Origin: Streptomyces violaceorubidus
Lineage (GTDB): Bacteria; Actinomycetota; Actinomycetes; Streptomycetales; Streptomycetaceae
Assembly (NCBI RefSeq): GCF_000717995.1
Contig: NZ_JODM01000001.1
Span: 186,001 to 250,000, forward strand
Direction: 5' to 3'
DNA: 64,000 bases
Below, one piece after another: positions 21,368 through 28,996 of the stretch; position 1 is the first letter of the stretch; every line of letters starts with the position of its first letter. The notes under the pieces were generated by a model. The model did not search any database and had not been told where the DNA came from. It worked only from the letters and a program-made list of their open reading frames with translations. The translations under genes were made by a program, and so were the position numbers.

Positions 21368-21856
21368 TCACCGGTAGTTGACGAACTGCAACGCGAACTC
21401 GAAGTCCTGGGCCTTCAGCAGGGTGATCACGGTCTGCAGATCGTCCCGGCTCTTCGAGGAGACCCGCAGTTCCTCGCCCTGCACCTGGGCCTTGACGCTC
21501 TTGGGGCCCTCGTCGCGGATGAGCTTGGCCACCTTCTTCGCGTTCTCCTTGGAGATGCCCTCCTCGATCGACGCGAAGATCTTGTATTCCTTGCCGGAAA
21601 GCTGGGGCTCGCCCGCGACCAGGGACTTGAGCGAGATGCCGCGCTTGATCAGCTTGGACTGGAAGACGTCGAGGACTGCGTTCACCCGGTCCTCGGAGTT
21701 GGCCTCCATGAGGATCTTCTCCCCGGACCACGAGATCGAGGCGCCGACGCCCTTGAAGTCGTAGCGCTGCGAGATCTCCTTGGCGGCCTGGTTGAGGGCG
21801 TTGTCGACCTCCTGCCGCTCGACCTTCGAGACGATGTCGAAACTGGAGTCGGCCAT
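21368..21856 (-). CDS. YajQ-family nucleotide-binding protein
   Basis: 162 residues, the full length of the YajQ/UPF0234 family. The start [20 protein letters not shown] is diagnostic, followed by [18 protein letters not shown] and a second similar alpha-beta repeat. Some homologues bind cyclic di-GMP or RNA; the role in actinobacteria is not established. ATG at 21856 with AAGGAG upstream. Confidence 0.92.
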   Translation of the reverse strand: MADSSFDIVSKVERQEVDNALNQAAKEISQRYDFKGVGASISWSGEKILMEANSEDRVNAVLDVFQSKLIKRGISLKSLVAGEPQLSGKEYKIFASIEEGISKENAKKVAKLIRDEGPKSVKAQVQGEELRVSSKSRDDLQTVITLLKAQDFEFALQFVNYR

Positions 21857-22091
21857 GTCCTGTGGCTCCTTGTATCTGGGTGCGTGTCGGGCCGCGAATC
21901 GGGTCCGTACCGGCATACGTCGGCGGCCACCGGGCCCGGCAGGGTCCACGGCCGCATCCGCACAAGCCTAGCCACCCGTCGCGGTCGGGGCGGCGATCAA
22001 TCGGGTGGCGAAGCACCCCTCCGCATCGGGTATTGTTTACGTCGTTGCCACGGAGCACCGCCCACCAGCGGTACGACGGGCAGCGAACCCC

Positions 22092-22173
22092 GGCGGTGTG
22101 CCCGAGCGGCCAAAGGGAGCAGACTGTAAATCTGCCGGCTCAGCCTTCCCAGGTTCGAATCCTGGCGCCGCCA
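22092..22173 (+). tRNA. tRNA-Tyr(GTA)
   Basis: An 82-base type II tRNA with a long variable arm. Acceptor GGCGGTG pairs with CGCCGCC, the anticodon loop has GTA, and the T arm is CCAGG-TTCGAAT-CCTGG. Discriminator A; CCA is not encoded. Confidence 0.95.
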
Positions 22174-22184
22174 CACGGGATCGA

Positions 22185-22227
22185 AAGGACCCCGTGACCT
22201 GCATAAACAGCAGGTCACGGGGTCCTT
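22185..22227. terminator. Terminator after tRNA-Tyr
   Basis: A perfect 18-bp stem (22185-22202 with 22210-22227) with a seven-base loop, starting 12 bases past the tRNA. Confidence 0.88.
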
Positions 22228-22299
22228 CGTCATGTGCCGGACCGCGCGCGGGAGCGTGGGCGCGGCTCAGCCTGCGGGCGGTCCGGGCAGACTGGTGGC

Positions 22300-22518
22300 A
22301 TGGCCTCGTCCTCCCGCCGTAGAACCTGCCCCGAGTGCCGTCGCGAGATCGCCGTCGTCGCGGGGCGGTACGCGCGCCACGATCCGCCCGGCGCACGGGA
22401 GAGCGGTGAGCTCGTGTCCTGTCCCGGTTCGCGTCGGTCGGCGCAACTGGGCGCGGCGCAGCCGTCCTTGGACGGGTACGTCGTCCCTGAGTTCCCCGGA
22501 CAGCTGCCCCTCTTCTGA
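22300..22518 (+). CDS. Small putative zinc-ribbon protein
   Basis: 72-residue basic protein. The N-terminus RRRTCPECRREIAVVAGRYA and a later Cys in GELVSCPGS could hold zinc; the C-terminus ends LDGYVVPEFPGQLPLF. Coding is supported by the cysteine motif and strong third-position GC. The ATG at 22300 is preceded by a weak purine-rich stretch. I do not recognise a named family. It may bind nucleic acid. Confidence 0.6.
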   Translation: MASSSRRRTCPECRREIAVVAGRYARHDPPGARESGELVSCPGSRRSAQLGAAQPSLDGYVVPEFPGQLPLF

Positions 22519-22610
22519 CCGTTCTTCCGACCGTTCGCCCGCGGTGCCGAGCCCCCGTGCTCCGCGACCCGCGCGCCGGGAGTCGCCGCGCGCCGAGCGG
22601 TCCGCCGCCG

Positions 22611-23267
22611 TCAGTTCCCGGCCACCGACTTCACCGCCACCGACACCGGCGCCGAACCGCTGATCAGCTCCAGGGTCAGGCCGTTGGTGGCCGGGGTGTC
22701 GACCAGTTCGGCAAGGACGGCCGCGACGTCGTCGCGCGGAACGGGGCCGCGGCCGGTGTGCGCCTCCAGACGCACCAGCCCCGTGCCCGCGTCGTCCGTC
22801 AGGGCGCCGGGCCGCAGGATCGTCCAGTCCAGGGCGTCCAGGGAGCGGACGTACGCGTCCGCCTCGCCCTTGGCGCGCAGGTAGACGTCGAAGATCTCGT
22901 CGCCCCGGTGCCCCGGGTCGGCTCCCATGGACGAGACGACCAGGAAGCGCCGTACGCCCGCCCGGACCGCCGCGTCCGCGAAGAGGACCGCCGCCGCCTT
23001 GTCCACCGTGTCCTTGCGGGCCGCCCCGCTGCCGGGCCCCGCCCCCGCCGCGAAGACCGCCGCGTCCGCTCCCCGCAGCCGCTCGGCGACCTCCTCGACC
23101 GAGGCCGACTCCAGGTCGAGCACGATCGGTTCGGCGCCCGCGGCGCGCAGGTCGTCGGCCTGCTCCGCCTTGCGGATGATGCCCGCCACCTCGTCCCCGC
23201 GCGCGGCGAGCAACCGCTCCAGCCGCAGCGCGATCTGACCATGACCACCAGCGATGACAATGCGCAT
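22611..23267 (-). CDS. NAD(P)-binding protein (atypical short-chain dehydrogenase / NmrA-like)
   Basis: 218-residue Rossmann-fold protein. N-terminal MRIVIAGGHGQIALRLERLL (GGxGxI dinucleotide loop), then ADAAVFAAGAGPG, VSSMGADPG and LDWTILRPGALTD, the pattern of the SDR_a5/NmrA-like group related to YwnB/YtfG. The catalytic YxxxK is replaced by YLRAKGEAD, still with Tyr and Lys. ATG at 23267. Substrate unknown. Confidence 0.85.
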   Translation of the reverse strand: MRIVIAGGHGQIALRLERLLAARGDEVAGIIRKAEQADDLRAAGAEPIVLDLESASVEEVAERLRGADAAVFAAGAGPGSGAARKDTVDKAAAVLFADAAVRAGVRRFLVVSSMGADPGHRGDEIFDVYLRAKGEADAYVRSLDALDWTILRPGALTDDAGTGLVRLEAHTGRGPVPRDDVAAVLAELVDTPATNGLTLELISGSAPVSVAVKSVAGN

Positions 23268-23356
23268 GCCTTCGACCGTACGCCCCGACGGCCGCCCGCG
23301 CCGCACGGCTTCGACCGCCCCGCGCACGCCCCGCCCGCCGCCCGCCCGTCTCCCGC

Positions 23357-24787
23357 TCAGGCCATGTTCCCGCGCTCGCCATGACCGCCGGGCTCGCCAT
23401 GACCGCCGCGCTCGCCATGACCGCCGGACCCGGCATGACCTCCGGGCCCGGCGCGCCCGTCGCCTCGCCCTCGCCCGCCACCGCCCTGCCGGGGCAGCCC
23501 CAGGTCCGACGCGCCGGTCGAGTCGCCGTACTCCCGCACCGCGCTGGTCCGCGCCACCACGCGCCCCCGGTGCACGACGATCCGGCTGTAGGCCAGCGAG
23601 AGCGCGCCCGCCAGCCGGTCCCCGCGCACGGCCACGAGTTCGGCCGGGAAACCCGCCTCCACCCGCACCTCGGGCAGACCGAGGGCCGACCGTGCCGCCG
23701 CGCTCACCGCGTCGTACGCCTCCTCGGGGCGCAGTCCGTGGCGGGAGGCCAGCTGATAGGCCGCCTCCAGGGGATCGCCGCGTCCGACCGGGTTGGACAC
23801 GTCCCGCAGCGCGCCGCTCCCGGCGGCGACCCGGACCCCGGCCGCCCGCAGCAGCCGTACCGGAGGGGTGCCGTCGGGGCGGTCCACCGTCCCGCAGGCG
23901 CCCTGCGGGAGGCAGACCACCGTCACGCCCGCCGCCGCGAGCTGGTCCGCGGCCCGGGAGACCGCGTCGGCGGGCAGCAGGCCCAGGCCGTCGCAGGGGC
24001 CGATGGCGACCCCGGGGCGCAGCCCGCCCGCCATGGCCGCCAGCCGGGCCAGCCGCGCCGGGTCGGCGGCGTCCGTGTGCAGGTCGACGGGGCAGCCGTG
24101 CTCGGCGGCGACCTCCAGGACCGCCTCCACGTACCCCGCCGGATCGGGGTCGAGGTCCGGACACCCGCCCACCACGTCGGCGCCCATCTTGAGCGCGTCC
24201 CGCAGCATCGCCAGGCCGTCGGCGCCGGCCGCCCCGGTCAGCACCCGGGGCATGGCCACCGCGGTCAGTTCGGCGAGCCCGCGCAGCGAGCGCCGGGTGC
24301 GCAGCACGGCCGTCAGCGCGCCGAGGCCGGCGACGTCGCCCACCCGCACGTGTGCCCGCAGCGCGGTGGCACCGTGTCCGAGCTGGAGCAGGGCGGCCTC
24401 GGTGGCCCGGCGCTGGACGTCCTCGGGCCGGTAGGAGACGGGGCCGGGGACATCAGCCGTGAGTGCCGTGTCGGCGTGGACGTGGGGATCGGCCGGGGCC
24501 GGCAGCAGCAGGTAGCCGGCCAGGTCGAGGTGGCCGCCGGGGTTCAGGTGACCGCCCGGGCCCGGACGGGTGCCGGGGGCCGGCGCGCGTCCCGGGGGCA
24601 GGCTGCCGAGGGTACGGCGCGGGGTCAGGCTGCCGGCCGTGCCGACGGCTTCGATGCGGCCGCCGTGGAGCCGTACGTCCACGGTCCGGCCGTCGGTGAG
24701 CCGCGCCCCGGTGAGCAGGAGCGAGCCGCGGTCGGCGGGGTCCGAGGGGGAGGGCGAATGGGGCGGCTGCGGCTGGCTGTCGGGCAT
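23357..24787 (-). CDS. Amidohydrolase-family protein, probable pseudoenzyme
   Basis: 476 residues, with the cytosine-deaminase-like amidohydrolase layout: N-terminal beta sandwich (LLLTGARLTDGRTVDVRLHG), the HxH pair in PADPHVHADTAL, VDLHTDAADP, and GSGALRDVSNPVGRGDPLEAA. Compared by eye with E. coli CodA, only the first HxH and the middle His look kept. The catalytic Glu position is Ala, the next metal His is Pro, and the active-site Asp is Gly/Ala. The last ~45 residues are Gly-His repeats (GGHGER/GGHGEP), unusual for the family. Activity is therefore doubtful. Confidence 0.75.
   Translation of the reverse strand: MPDSQPQPPHSPSPSDPADRGSLLLTGARLTDGRTVDVRLHGGRIEAVGTAGSLTPRRTLGSLPPGRAPAPGTRPGPGGHLNPGGHLDLAGYLLLPAPADPHVHADTALTADVPGPVSYRPEDVQRRATEAALLQLGHGATALRAHVRVGDVAGLGALTAVLRTRRSLRGLAELTAVAMPRVLTGAAGADGLAMLRDALKMGADVVGGCPDLDPDPAGYVEAVLEVAAEHGCPVDLHTDAADPARLARLAAMAGGLRPGVAIGPCDGLGLLPADAVSRAADQLAAAGVTVVCLPQGACGTVDRPDGTPPVRLLRAAGVRVAAGSGALRDVSNPVGRGDPLEAAYQLASRHGLRPEEAYDAVSAAARSALGLPEVRVEAGFPAELVAVRGDRLAGALSLAYSRIVVHRGRVVARTSAVREYGDSTGASDLGLPRQGGGGRGRGDGRAGPGGHAGSGGHGERGGHGEPGGHGERGNMA
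23371..23442. repeat. 18-bp tandem repeat in the amidohydrolase tail
   Basis: Four consecutive 18-base units (23371, 23389, 23407, 23425; the last diverged) of the type cgcgctcgccatgaccgc, encoding GGHGE(R/P) on the minus strand. Confidence 0.85.
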
Positions 24788-24992
24788 CGCGCTCCTCTGG
24801 GCTCGGGGCTGCGCAGTGGGGGACGCAAGATCACGCAGAGTGAGTCGAGCCTAGGACGGTGATCAGCCCGTGGCGCGGAGGAGCGCAATAGTCGTACCGG
24901 TGCGGTCTGTCCGGGCCGGGCCGGGTGATCCAGGCCGTTCGCCCCGTTCTCCGGCGGTCGGGACGGGACGGGGCAGGGTCGGCGAAACGGAT

Positions 24993-25022
24993 TTGGGCGA
25001 ACGGCGGGCGACCGTGTAATGT
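24993..25022 (+). promoter_or_regulatory. Promoter for the tRNA-Thr/tRNA-Met unit
   Basis: TTGGGC (24993-24998), 18-base spacer, TAATGT (25017-25022). The predicted start point is about five bases before tRNA-Thr. The remainder of 24788-24992 shows no gene. Confidence 0.55.
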
Positions 25023-25033
25023 CTTCATCGCTC

Positions 25034-25106
25034 GCCCCAATAGCTCAGTCGGCAGAGCGTCTCCATGGTAAGGAGAAGGTCAACGGTTCGATTCCGTTTT
25101 GGGGCT
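25034..25106 (+). tRNA. tRNA-Thr(GGT)
   Basis: 73 bases. Acceptor GCCCCAA pairs with TTGGGGC, D arm with GCTC/GAGC, anticodon GGT, T loop TTCGATT. Discriminator T; no encoded CCA. Confidence 0.95.
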
Positions 25107-25152
25107 CTGGTGTGAGAGGTTCCCGTCGCGAGGCGGGGCCCGATCGCATCAC

Positions 25153-25225
25153 AGCGGTGTAGCTCAGTCGGTAGAGCAAGCGGCTCATAATCGCTGTGTC
25201 ACCGGTTCAAGTCCGGTCACCGCTA
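25153..25225 (+). tRNA. tRNA-Met(CAT), elongator type
   Basis: 73 bases. Acceptor AGCGGTG pairs with CACCGCT, anticodon CAT in loop CTCATAA, T arm ACCGG-TTCAAGT-CCGGT. A paired first position (A-T) marks it as an elongator rather than an initiator. It lies 46 bases after tRNA-Thr. Confidence 0.93.
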
Positions 25226-25230
25226 CTCTT

Positions 25231-25275
25231 AGTAGCCGATTGCGGGGTCGGTCCTTCAATCGGCTACTCTTTCTT
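25231..25275 (+). terminator. Terminator/attenuator between tRNA-Met and rpmG
   Basis: A perfect 12-bp stem (25231-25242 with 25257-25268), 14-base loop, followed by CTTTCTT. It lies six bases after the tRNA and about 40 bases before rpmG, so it could limit read-through into the ribosomal protein gene. Confidence 0.75.
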
Positions 25276-25316
25276 GCGTTAATACCATCAATCCGTTCGT
25301 CAAGGAGTGCACTCAC

Positions 25317-25481
25317 GTGGCTGCCACCGACGTCCGCCCGAAGATCACGCTGGCCTGCGTGGAGTGCAAGGAGCGGAACTACATCACCAAGAAGAACCGG
25401 CGTAACAACCCGGACCGACTGGAGATGAAGAAGCACTGCCCGCGTTGCAACGCGCACACCGCGCACCGCGAGACGCGATAG
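25317..25481 (+). CDS. rpmG: 50S ribosomal protein L33, zinc-binding type
   Basis: 54-residue large-subunit protein, starting [20 protein letters not shown]. The two CxxC pairs (C14/C17 and C41/C44 in HCPRCNAH) make it the zinc-binding 'C+' form; streptomycetes usually have a second, cysteine-free copy controlled by Zur. GTG start at 25317 with AAGGAG upstream. It is followed by a terminator and then the dehydratase pair, the normal actinobacterial order. Confidence 0.96.
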   Translation: MAATDVRPKITLACVECKERNYITKKNRRNNPDRLEMKKHCPRCNAHTAHRETR

Positions 25482-25492
25482 AACAGGCTCGT

Positions 25493-25531
25493 ACACGAGG
25501 CCGTCCCCGAGGCTTGGGGGCGGCCTCGTGT
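25493..25531 (+). terminator. Terminator after rpmG
   Basis: An 11-bp outer stem (25493-25503 with 25521-25531) with an inner CCCC/GGGG pairing, 12 bases past the rpmG stop. Confidence 0.75.
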
Positions 25532-25588
25532 CGTTGTCACGGTCGCTCGGCGACACCGGTACGAAGAGCAGCAGGAGGTTGCGAGCCC

Positions 25589-26041
25589 ATGGCGCTCGAC
25601 CAGTCGTTCGTGGGGCGGACCTATCCGCCCACCGCGCCCTACGAGGTGGGCCGGGAGAAGATCCGCGAGTTCGCGGAAGCGGTGGGGGACGCCAACCCGG
25701 TCTACGTCGACACGGAGGCCGCGAAGGCGCTGGGCCATCCTGACGTGATCGCTCCACCGACCTTCGTGTTCTCGATCACGTTCAAGGCGGCCGGTCAGGT
25801 CATCCAGGACCCGCAGCTCGGGCTGGACTACAGCCGGGTGGTGCACGGCGACCAGAAGTTCGCCTACGCCCGCCCGGTGCGGGCCGGTGACCGGCTCACC
25901 GTCACCTCGACCATCGAGGCGATCAAGTCGATGGCCGGCAACGACATCCTGGACATCCGCGGCGAGGTCCACGACGAGGCCGGCGAGCGCGTCGTGACCG
26001 CCTGGACCAAGCTCGTGGCCCGCGCGGCCGAGGAGGCGTGA
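25589..26041 (+). CDS. FAS1-like/MaoC-type dehydratase subunit (HadA-like)
   Basis: 150-residue hot-dog-fold protein, N-terminal MaoC-like dehydratase class. Motifs: YEVGREKIREFAEAVGDANPVYVDTEAA and APPTFVFSI. By analogy with mycobacterial HadA it would pair with the next gene product as a (3R)-hydroxyacyl dehydratase. ATG at 25589 with AGGAGG upstream. The true acyl substrate in Streptomyces is unknown. Confidence 0.85.
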   Translation: MALDQSFVGRTYPPTAPYEVGREKIREFAEAVGDANPVYVDTEAAKALGHPDVIAPPTFVFSITFKAAGQVIQDPQLGLDYSRVVHGDQKFAYARPVRAGDRLTVTSTIEAIKSMAGNDILDIRGEVHDEAGERVVTAWTKLVARAAEEA

Positions 26042-26048
26042 GCACCCC

Positions 26049-26507
26049 ATGACGCATCCGACGGATCAGACGCTTCCCCCGACGGCGAAGATCGCCTACA
26101 GCGACGTCGAGGTCGGCACCGAACTGCCCTCGAGGAGCTTCCCCGTGGACCGCGCCACGCTCGTGCGGTACGCGGGTGCCTCCGGCGACTTCAACCCGAT
26201 CCACTGGAACGAGAGGTTCGCCAAGGAGGTGGGCCTGCCGGACGTCATCGCGCACGGCATGTTCACCATGGCCGAGGCGATCCGCGTGGTCACCGACTGG
26301 ACCGGCGACCCGGGCGCGGTCGTGGAGTACGGCGTCCGCTTCACCAGGCCCGTCGTCGTCCCGAACGACGACCAGGGCGCCGTGATCGAGGTCAGCGGCA
26401 AGGTGGCGGCCAAGCTCGACGACAACACCGTCCGCGTCGACCTCACGGCCACCAGCGGCGGCCAGAAGGTCCTCGGCATGTCCCGGGCGGTCGTACGACT
26501 GGGCTGA
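26049..26507 (+). CDS. MaoC-family dehydratase (HadB-like)
   Basis: 152-residue hot-dog-fold enzyme subunit. It carries the hydratase-2 motif with the catalytic Asp/His pair: YAGASGDFNPIHWNERFA, then GLPDVIAHGMFTMA. It lies seven bases after the HadA-like gene, so the two probably form a heterodimeric (3R)-hydroxyacyl dehydratase. Confidence 0.88.
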   Translation: MTHPTDQTLPPTAKIAYSDVEVGTELPSRSFPVDRATLVRYAGASGDFNPIHWNERFAKEVGLPDVIAHGMFTMAEAIRVVTDWTGDPGAVVEYGVRFTRPVVVPNDDQGAVIEVSGKVAAKLDDNTVRVDLTATSGGQKVLGMSRAVVRLG

Positions 26508-26570
26508 CCGGTCCGCTGCGGCCCCCTCTGCTCGCCCCGTGCCGGGAATCCGCCCCGGCCGGAGCGAGCG

Positions 26571-27419
26571 TCAGCGGTCGGTGCCAGCGACTGCCGCGGT
26601 GGTCGCCAGCGTCGTGTACCGCATCGTGAAGCTGCCGCCCAGAGCGTCGATGGCGTGGCCGACCGCGCCGAGGATCTCGGCCAGTGGGCCGGGGCGGAGC
26701 CGGGTGAGCGCTCCGGTGGTGGGAAGCAGCTCCAGCCACTGGTCGCGCGTGTAGGCCCGCTGCCAGTCGAACCGCCACTGCTCCGGGTCGCCGAACCGCC
26801 CGGTCTCGCGGATCCGGTCGGCGGTCTTCGCGTACCCCGCCAGGTACATCTCCAGCGGACGTCGCGCCGGCTGACCGCTGAACGGCGAGTCGGGCGCCAC
26901 CCGGCGGTGGGCGGCGGCGAACGGCTCGGCCACCTCGGGCGGCGGCTCGAAGACGTGCCCGAAGATCGCCAGGCGCCCGTTCGGACGCAGCACCCGAGCC
27001 GCCTTCAGGGCGCCGGCGGCCGGGTCCACCCAGTGCCACGACTGGGCGGCGATCACCGCGTCGAAGGCCCGGCCGGCCGGTTCCCAGGCCTCGAAGGCCG
27101 CCACCTCGACCGGCAGGCCGCGGGCCCGCGCGAAGTCGGCCATCCGCGCGTCCGGCTCGACACCGAGCACGGTGCAACCGGCGGCCTGGAACTGCCGGGC
27201 CGCGATGCCCGTGCCGCAGCCGACGTCGAGTACGTCGGGCCCCGGGCTCCCCGCGACGACCCGTGCCACCAGGTCCTCGGGGTAGCCCGGCCGGGCCCGG
27301 TCGTAGCGTTGCGCGTCCGCGCCGAAGGACTCGGCCGTCTGCCGGGCCCGGTGCGGCGGTGGCGTCGGTTCCGGTTGCTTCGGCGACGGTCGCTCCGGCG
27401 ACGGCGGTAGAGTGGGCAT
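26571..27419 (-). CDS. Class I SAM-dependent methyltransferase
   Basis: 282 residues. SAM-binding motif I is VLDVGCGTGIAARQFQ near residue 64; motif II-like DAVIAAQSWHWVDP follows, then VLRPNGRLAIFGH. The Pro-rich first 25 residues are not part of the domain. It is divergent from a TetR gene, and its start lies within 15 bases of a repeated palindrome (27432-27544), so it is the likely target of that regulator. Methyl acceptor unknown. Confidence 0.87.
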   Translation of the reverse strand: MPTLPPSPERPSPKQPEPTPPPHRARQTAESFGADAQRYDRARPGYPEDLVARVVAGSPGPDVLDVGCGTGIAARQFQAAGCTVLGVEPDARMADFARARGLPVEVAAFEAWEPAGRAFDAVIAAQSWHWVDPAAGALKAARVLRPNGRLAIFGHVFEPPPEVAEPFAAAHRRVAPDSPFSGQPARRPLEMYLAGYAKTADRIRETGRFGDPEQWRFDWQRAYTRDQWLELLPTTGALTRLRPGPLAEILGAVGHAIDALGGSFTMRYTTLATTAAVAGTDR

Positions 27420-27431
27420 GCGTTCACCTTA

Positions 27432-27544
27432 GTGGGCAAGCGCCCACACGCGACAGTGGGCGAGCGCCCATAAGCCGACGACGAGCCAGTGGCGAGTCAG
27501 TGGCGGGTGAGCGCCCACGAGTCAGTGGTGGGCCTGGAGCCCAC
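27432..27544. promoter_or_regulatory. Array of four inverted repeats, likely TetR operators
   Basis: GTGGGC-N4-GCCCAC at 27432-27447; GTGGGC-GAGC-GCCCA(T) at 27456-27470; a variant GCGGGT-GAGC-GCCCAC at 27503-27518; and GTGGGC-N5-GCCCAC at 27528-27544. They fill the gap between the methyltransferase and TetR genes. Confidence 0.72.
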
Positions 27545-27592
27545 GAGTCGACGGACGTGCCAGGAGTGCCTGGCGCGCGGGAGGATCCGCAA

Positions 27593-28195
27593 GTGCCGAC
27601 CGGAGTGCACCTTCGCGACGCGCGCAGGCAGCTGTTCGACGCCGCTGAGCGCGTACTGCTGCGCGACGGCCCGAACGGGCTGACCAGCCGGGCCGTCACC
27701 GACGAGGCGGGCTGCGCCAAGGGTGTACTGCACCGGCACTTCGCCGACTTCGACGCCTTCCTCGCCGAACTCGTCCTGGATCGCGCCGCGCGGCTCGATA
27801 CGCAGGCGTCGGCGTTGCGCGAGGCCGTGGGCACCGGCACGGTGGCCGACAACCTCACCCGGGCGCTGACCACCCTGTTCGGGCCGGTGCCGGTGGCGAT
27901 CATCCCGCTCATCACCTTCCGGGACGAGTTGCGGGCACGGCTGCGGCAGGCCGTGCCCGGGGGCGGCATCGCGATCCTCGCCCAGGTCGCGTCGGCGGTC
28001 TCCGCCTACCTGGACGACGAGCGCGCCGGCGGCCGGATCTCGGCCGACGCCGACATCGACTCGCTCACCCTCTCCCTGGTCGGCGGGGGGCATCTCCTGT
28101 TCGCGGACCGCGACCCCGGCCCGCCCGACCCGGCGGCGGTCGGCAAGCTGGTGGCCACGGTGCTCGCCGACGTCCTGCGGCGGCGGTCGCACTGA
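27593..28195 (+). CDS. TetR-family transcriptional regulator
   Basis: 200 residues. N-terminal helix-turn-helix: RRQLFDAAERVLLRDG, then SRAVTDEAGCAKGVLHRHFADFDAF. The C-terminal part is a ligand-binding all-helical domain. Start chosen as GTG at 27593 because GGGAGG lies eight bases upstream and the length then fits the family. It probably represses itself and the divergent methyltransferase through the palindrome array. Confidence 0.85.
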   Translation: MPTGVHLRDARRQLFDAAERVLLRDGPNGLTSRAVTDEAGCAKGVLHRHFADFDAFLAELVLDRAARLDTQASALREAVGTGTVADNLTRALTTLFGPVPVAIIPLITFRDELRARLRQAVPGGGIAILAQVASAVSAYLDDERAGGRISADADIDSLTLSLVGGGHLLFADRDPGPPDPAAVGKLVATVLADVLRRRSH

Positions 28196-28243
28196 CCCGG
28201 CGCCGCCCTTCCGGGGGTCCAGCAGGTCCCGGACGCGTCGCCC

Positions 28244-28273
28244 TTGACGAAGTTAGTGATTGAGCACTAACTT
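28244..28273 (+). promoter_or_regulatory. Promoter with embedded operator for the second TetR gene
   Basis: TTGACG (28244-28249), 18-base spacer, TAACTT (28268-28273). The inverted repeat AGTTAGTG-N6-CACTAACT (28251-28272) fills the spacer and -10. Transcription would begin at or next to the ATG at 28281, giving a leaderless message. Confidence 0.72.
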
Positions 28274-28280
28274 ACATCCC

Positions 28281-28853
28281 ATGGTCAGGATGAGTGCCGA
28301 GGAACGGCGCGAGAGCGTCATCCGCGCGGCGACGAGCGAGTTCGCCCGGGGTGGCTACCACGGCACCTCCACGGAGGCCATCGCCAAGCGGGTGGGCGTC
28401 TCCCAGCCGTACCTCTTCCGCCTGTTCCCGGGCAAGAAGGCGATCTTCCTCGCGGTGGCGGAGCGCTGTCTGCGGGAGACGCGCGAGGTCTTCGAGAAGT
28501 CGTCCGAGGGTCTGCACGGCGAAGAGGCCCTGCACGCCATGGCTGACGCGTACACGCAGCTGATCGCCGACCAGCCCGAGAAGCTCCAGATGCAGTTGCA
28601 GGTGTACGTCACCGTCGCCGCCGCCGAGGCGGCCGGGGACCACGAGTTCGGCGAGATGGTGCGCAAGGGCTGGCTCGAACTGTGGGACGCCGTGCACCTG
28701 CCGCTGGGGGCCGACATCGCTCAGACGACGACCTTCCTGGCGTACGGCATGCTGATCAACACCCTGGTCGGCATGGGATTTCCGCCGGGGCACCGGATCT
28801 ACGGCGGTCTCTACGAATCCGGGCGGGCCAAGTCGGGCCCGGGCGACGCGTAA
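28281..28853 (+). CDS. TetR-family regulator of the adjacent MFS exporter
   Basis: 190 residues. HTH region: RRESVIRAATSEFARGGYHG, then TEAIAKRVGVSQPYLFRLFPGKKAIF. The ATG at 28281 (MVRMSAEERR) has no ribosome site and sits at the predicted transcription start. Its operator-like palindrome recurs upstream of the MFS gene (28941-28960), so it likely controls both. Confidence 0.87.
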   Translation: MVRMSAEERRESVIRAATSEFARGGYHGTSTEAIAKRVGVSQPYLFRLFPGKKAIFLAVAERCLRETREVFEKSSEGLHGEEALHAMADAYTQLIADQPEKLQMQLQVYVTVAAAEAAGDHEFGEMVRKGWLELWDAVHLPLGADIAQTTTFLAYGMLINTLVGMGFPPGHRIYGGLYESGRAKSGPGDA

Positions 28854-28940
28854 GGGTCCGAGGTGCGGCACGAAGGCGTGGGCCGCGAGGTGTGAAGGCG
28901 TGAGGGCACGATCACTTCTCGTCTCCGGACGACCATAGAA

Positions 28941-28960
28941 GTTAGTCATCAATTACTAAC
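28941..28960 (+). promoter_or_regulatory. Operator upstream of the MFS exporter
   Basis: GTTAGT-N8-ACTAAC, the same half-sites as the palindrome at 28251-28272, 37 bases before the MFS start codon. Confidence 0.7.
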
Positions 28961-28996
28961 CACATCCACGGCAAGTGCACACCCTCTGGGGGAGAG

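Noticed and set aside
23371..23442. Tandem repeat as a mobile-element remnant
   Set aside because: It is in frame within the amidohydrolase tail and encodes a regular hexapeptide.
22611..24164. Extending the NAD(P)-binding protein to a 517-residue protein
   Set aside because: The first ~300 residues are low-complexity readings antiparallel to the amidohydrolase frame; the Rossmann fold begins at the ATG at 23267.
27421..27560. Short palindrome array as a CRISPR
   Set aside because: The repeats are 16-17 bases with irregular spacing, internally palindromic, and sit in a TetR divergent promoter.
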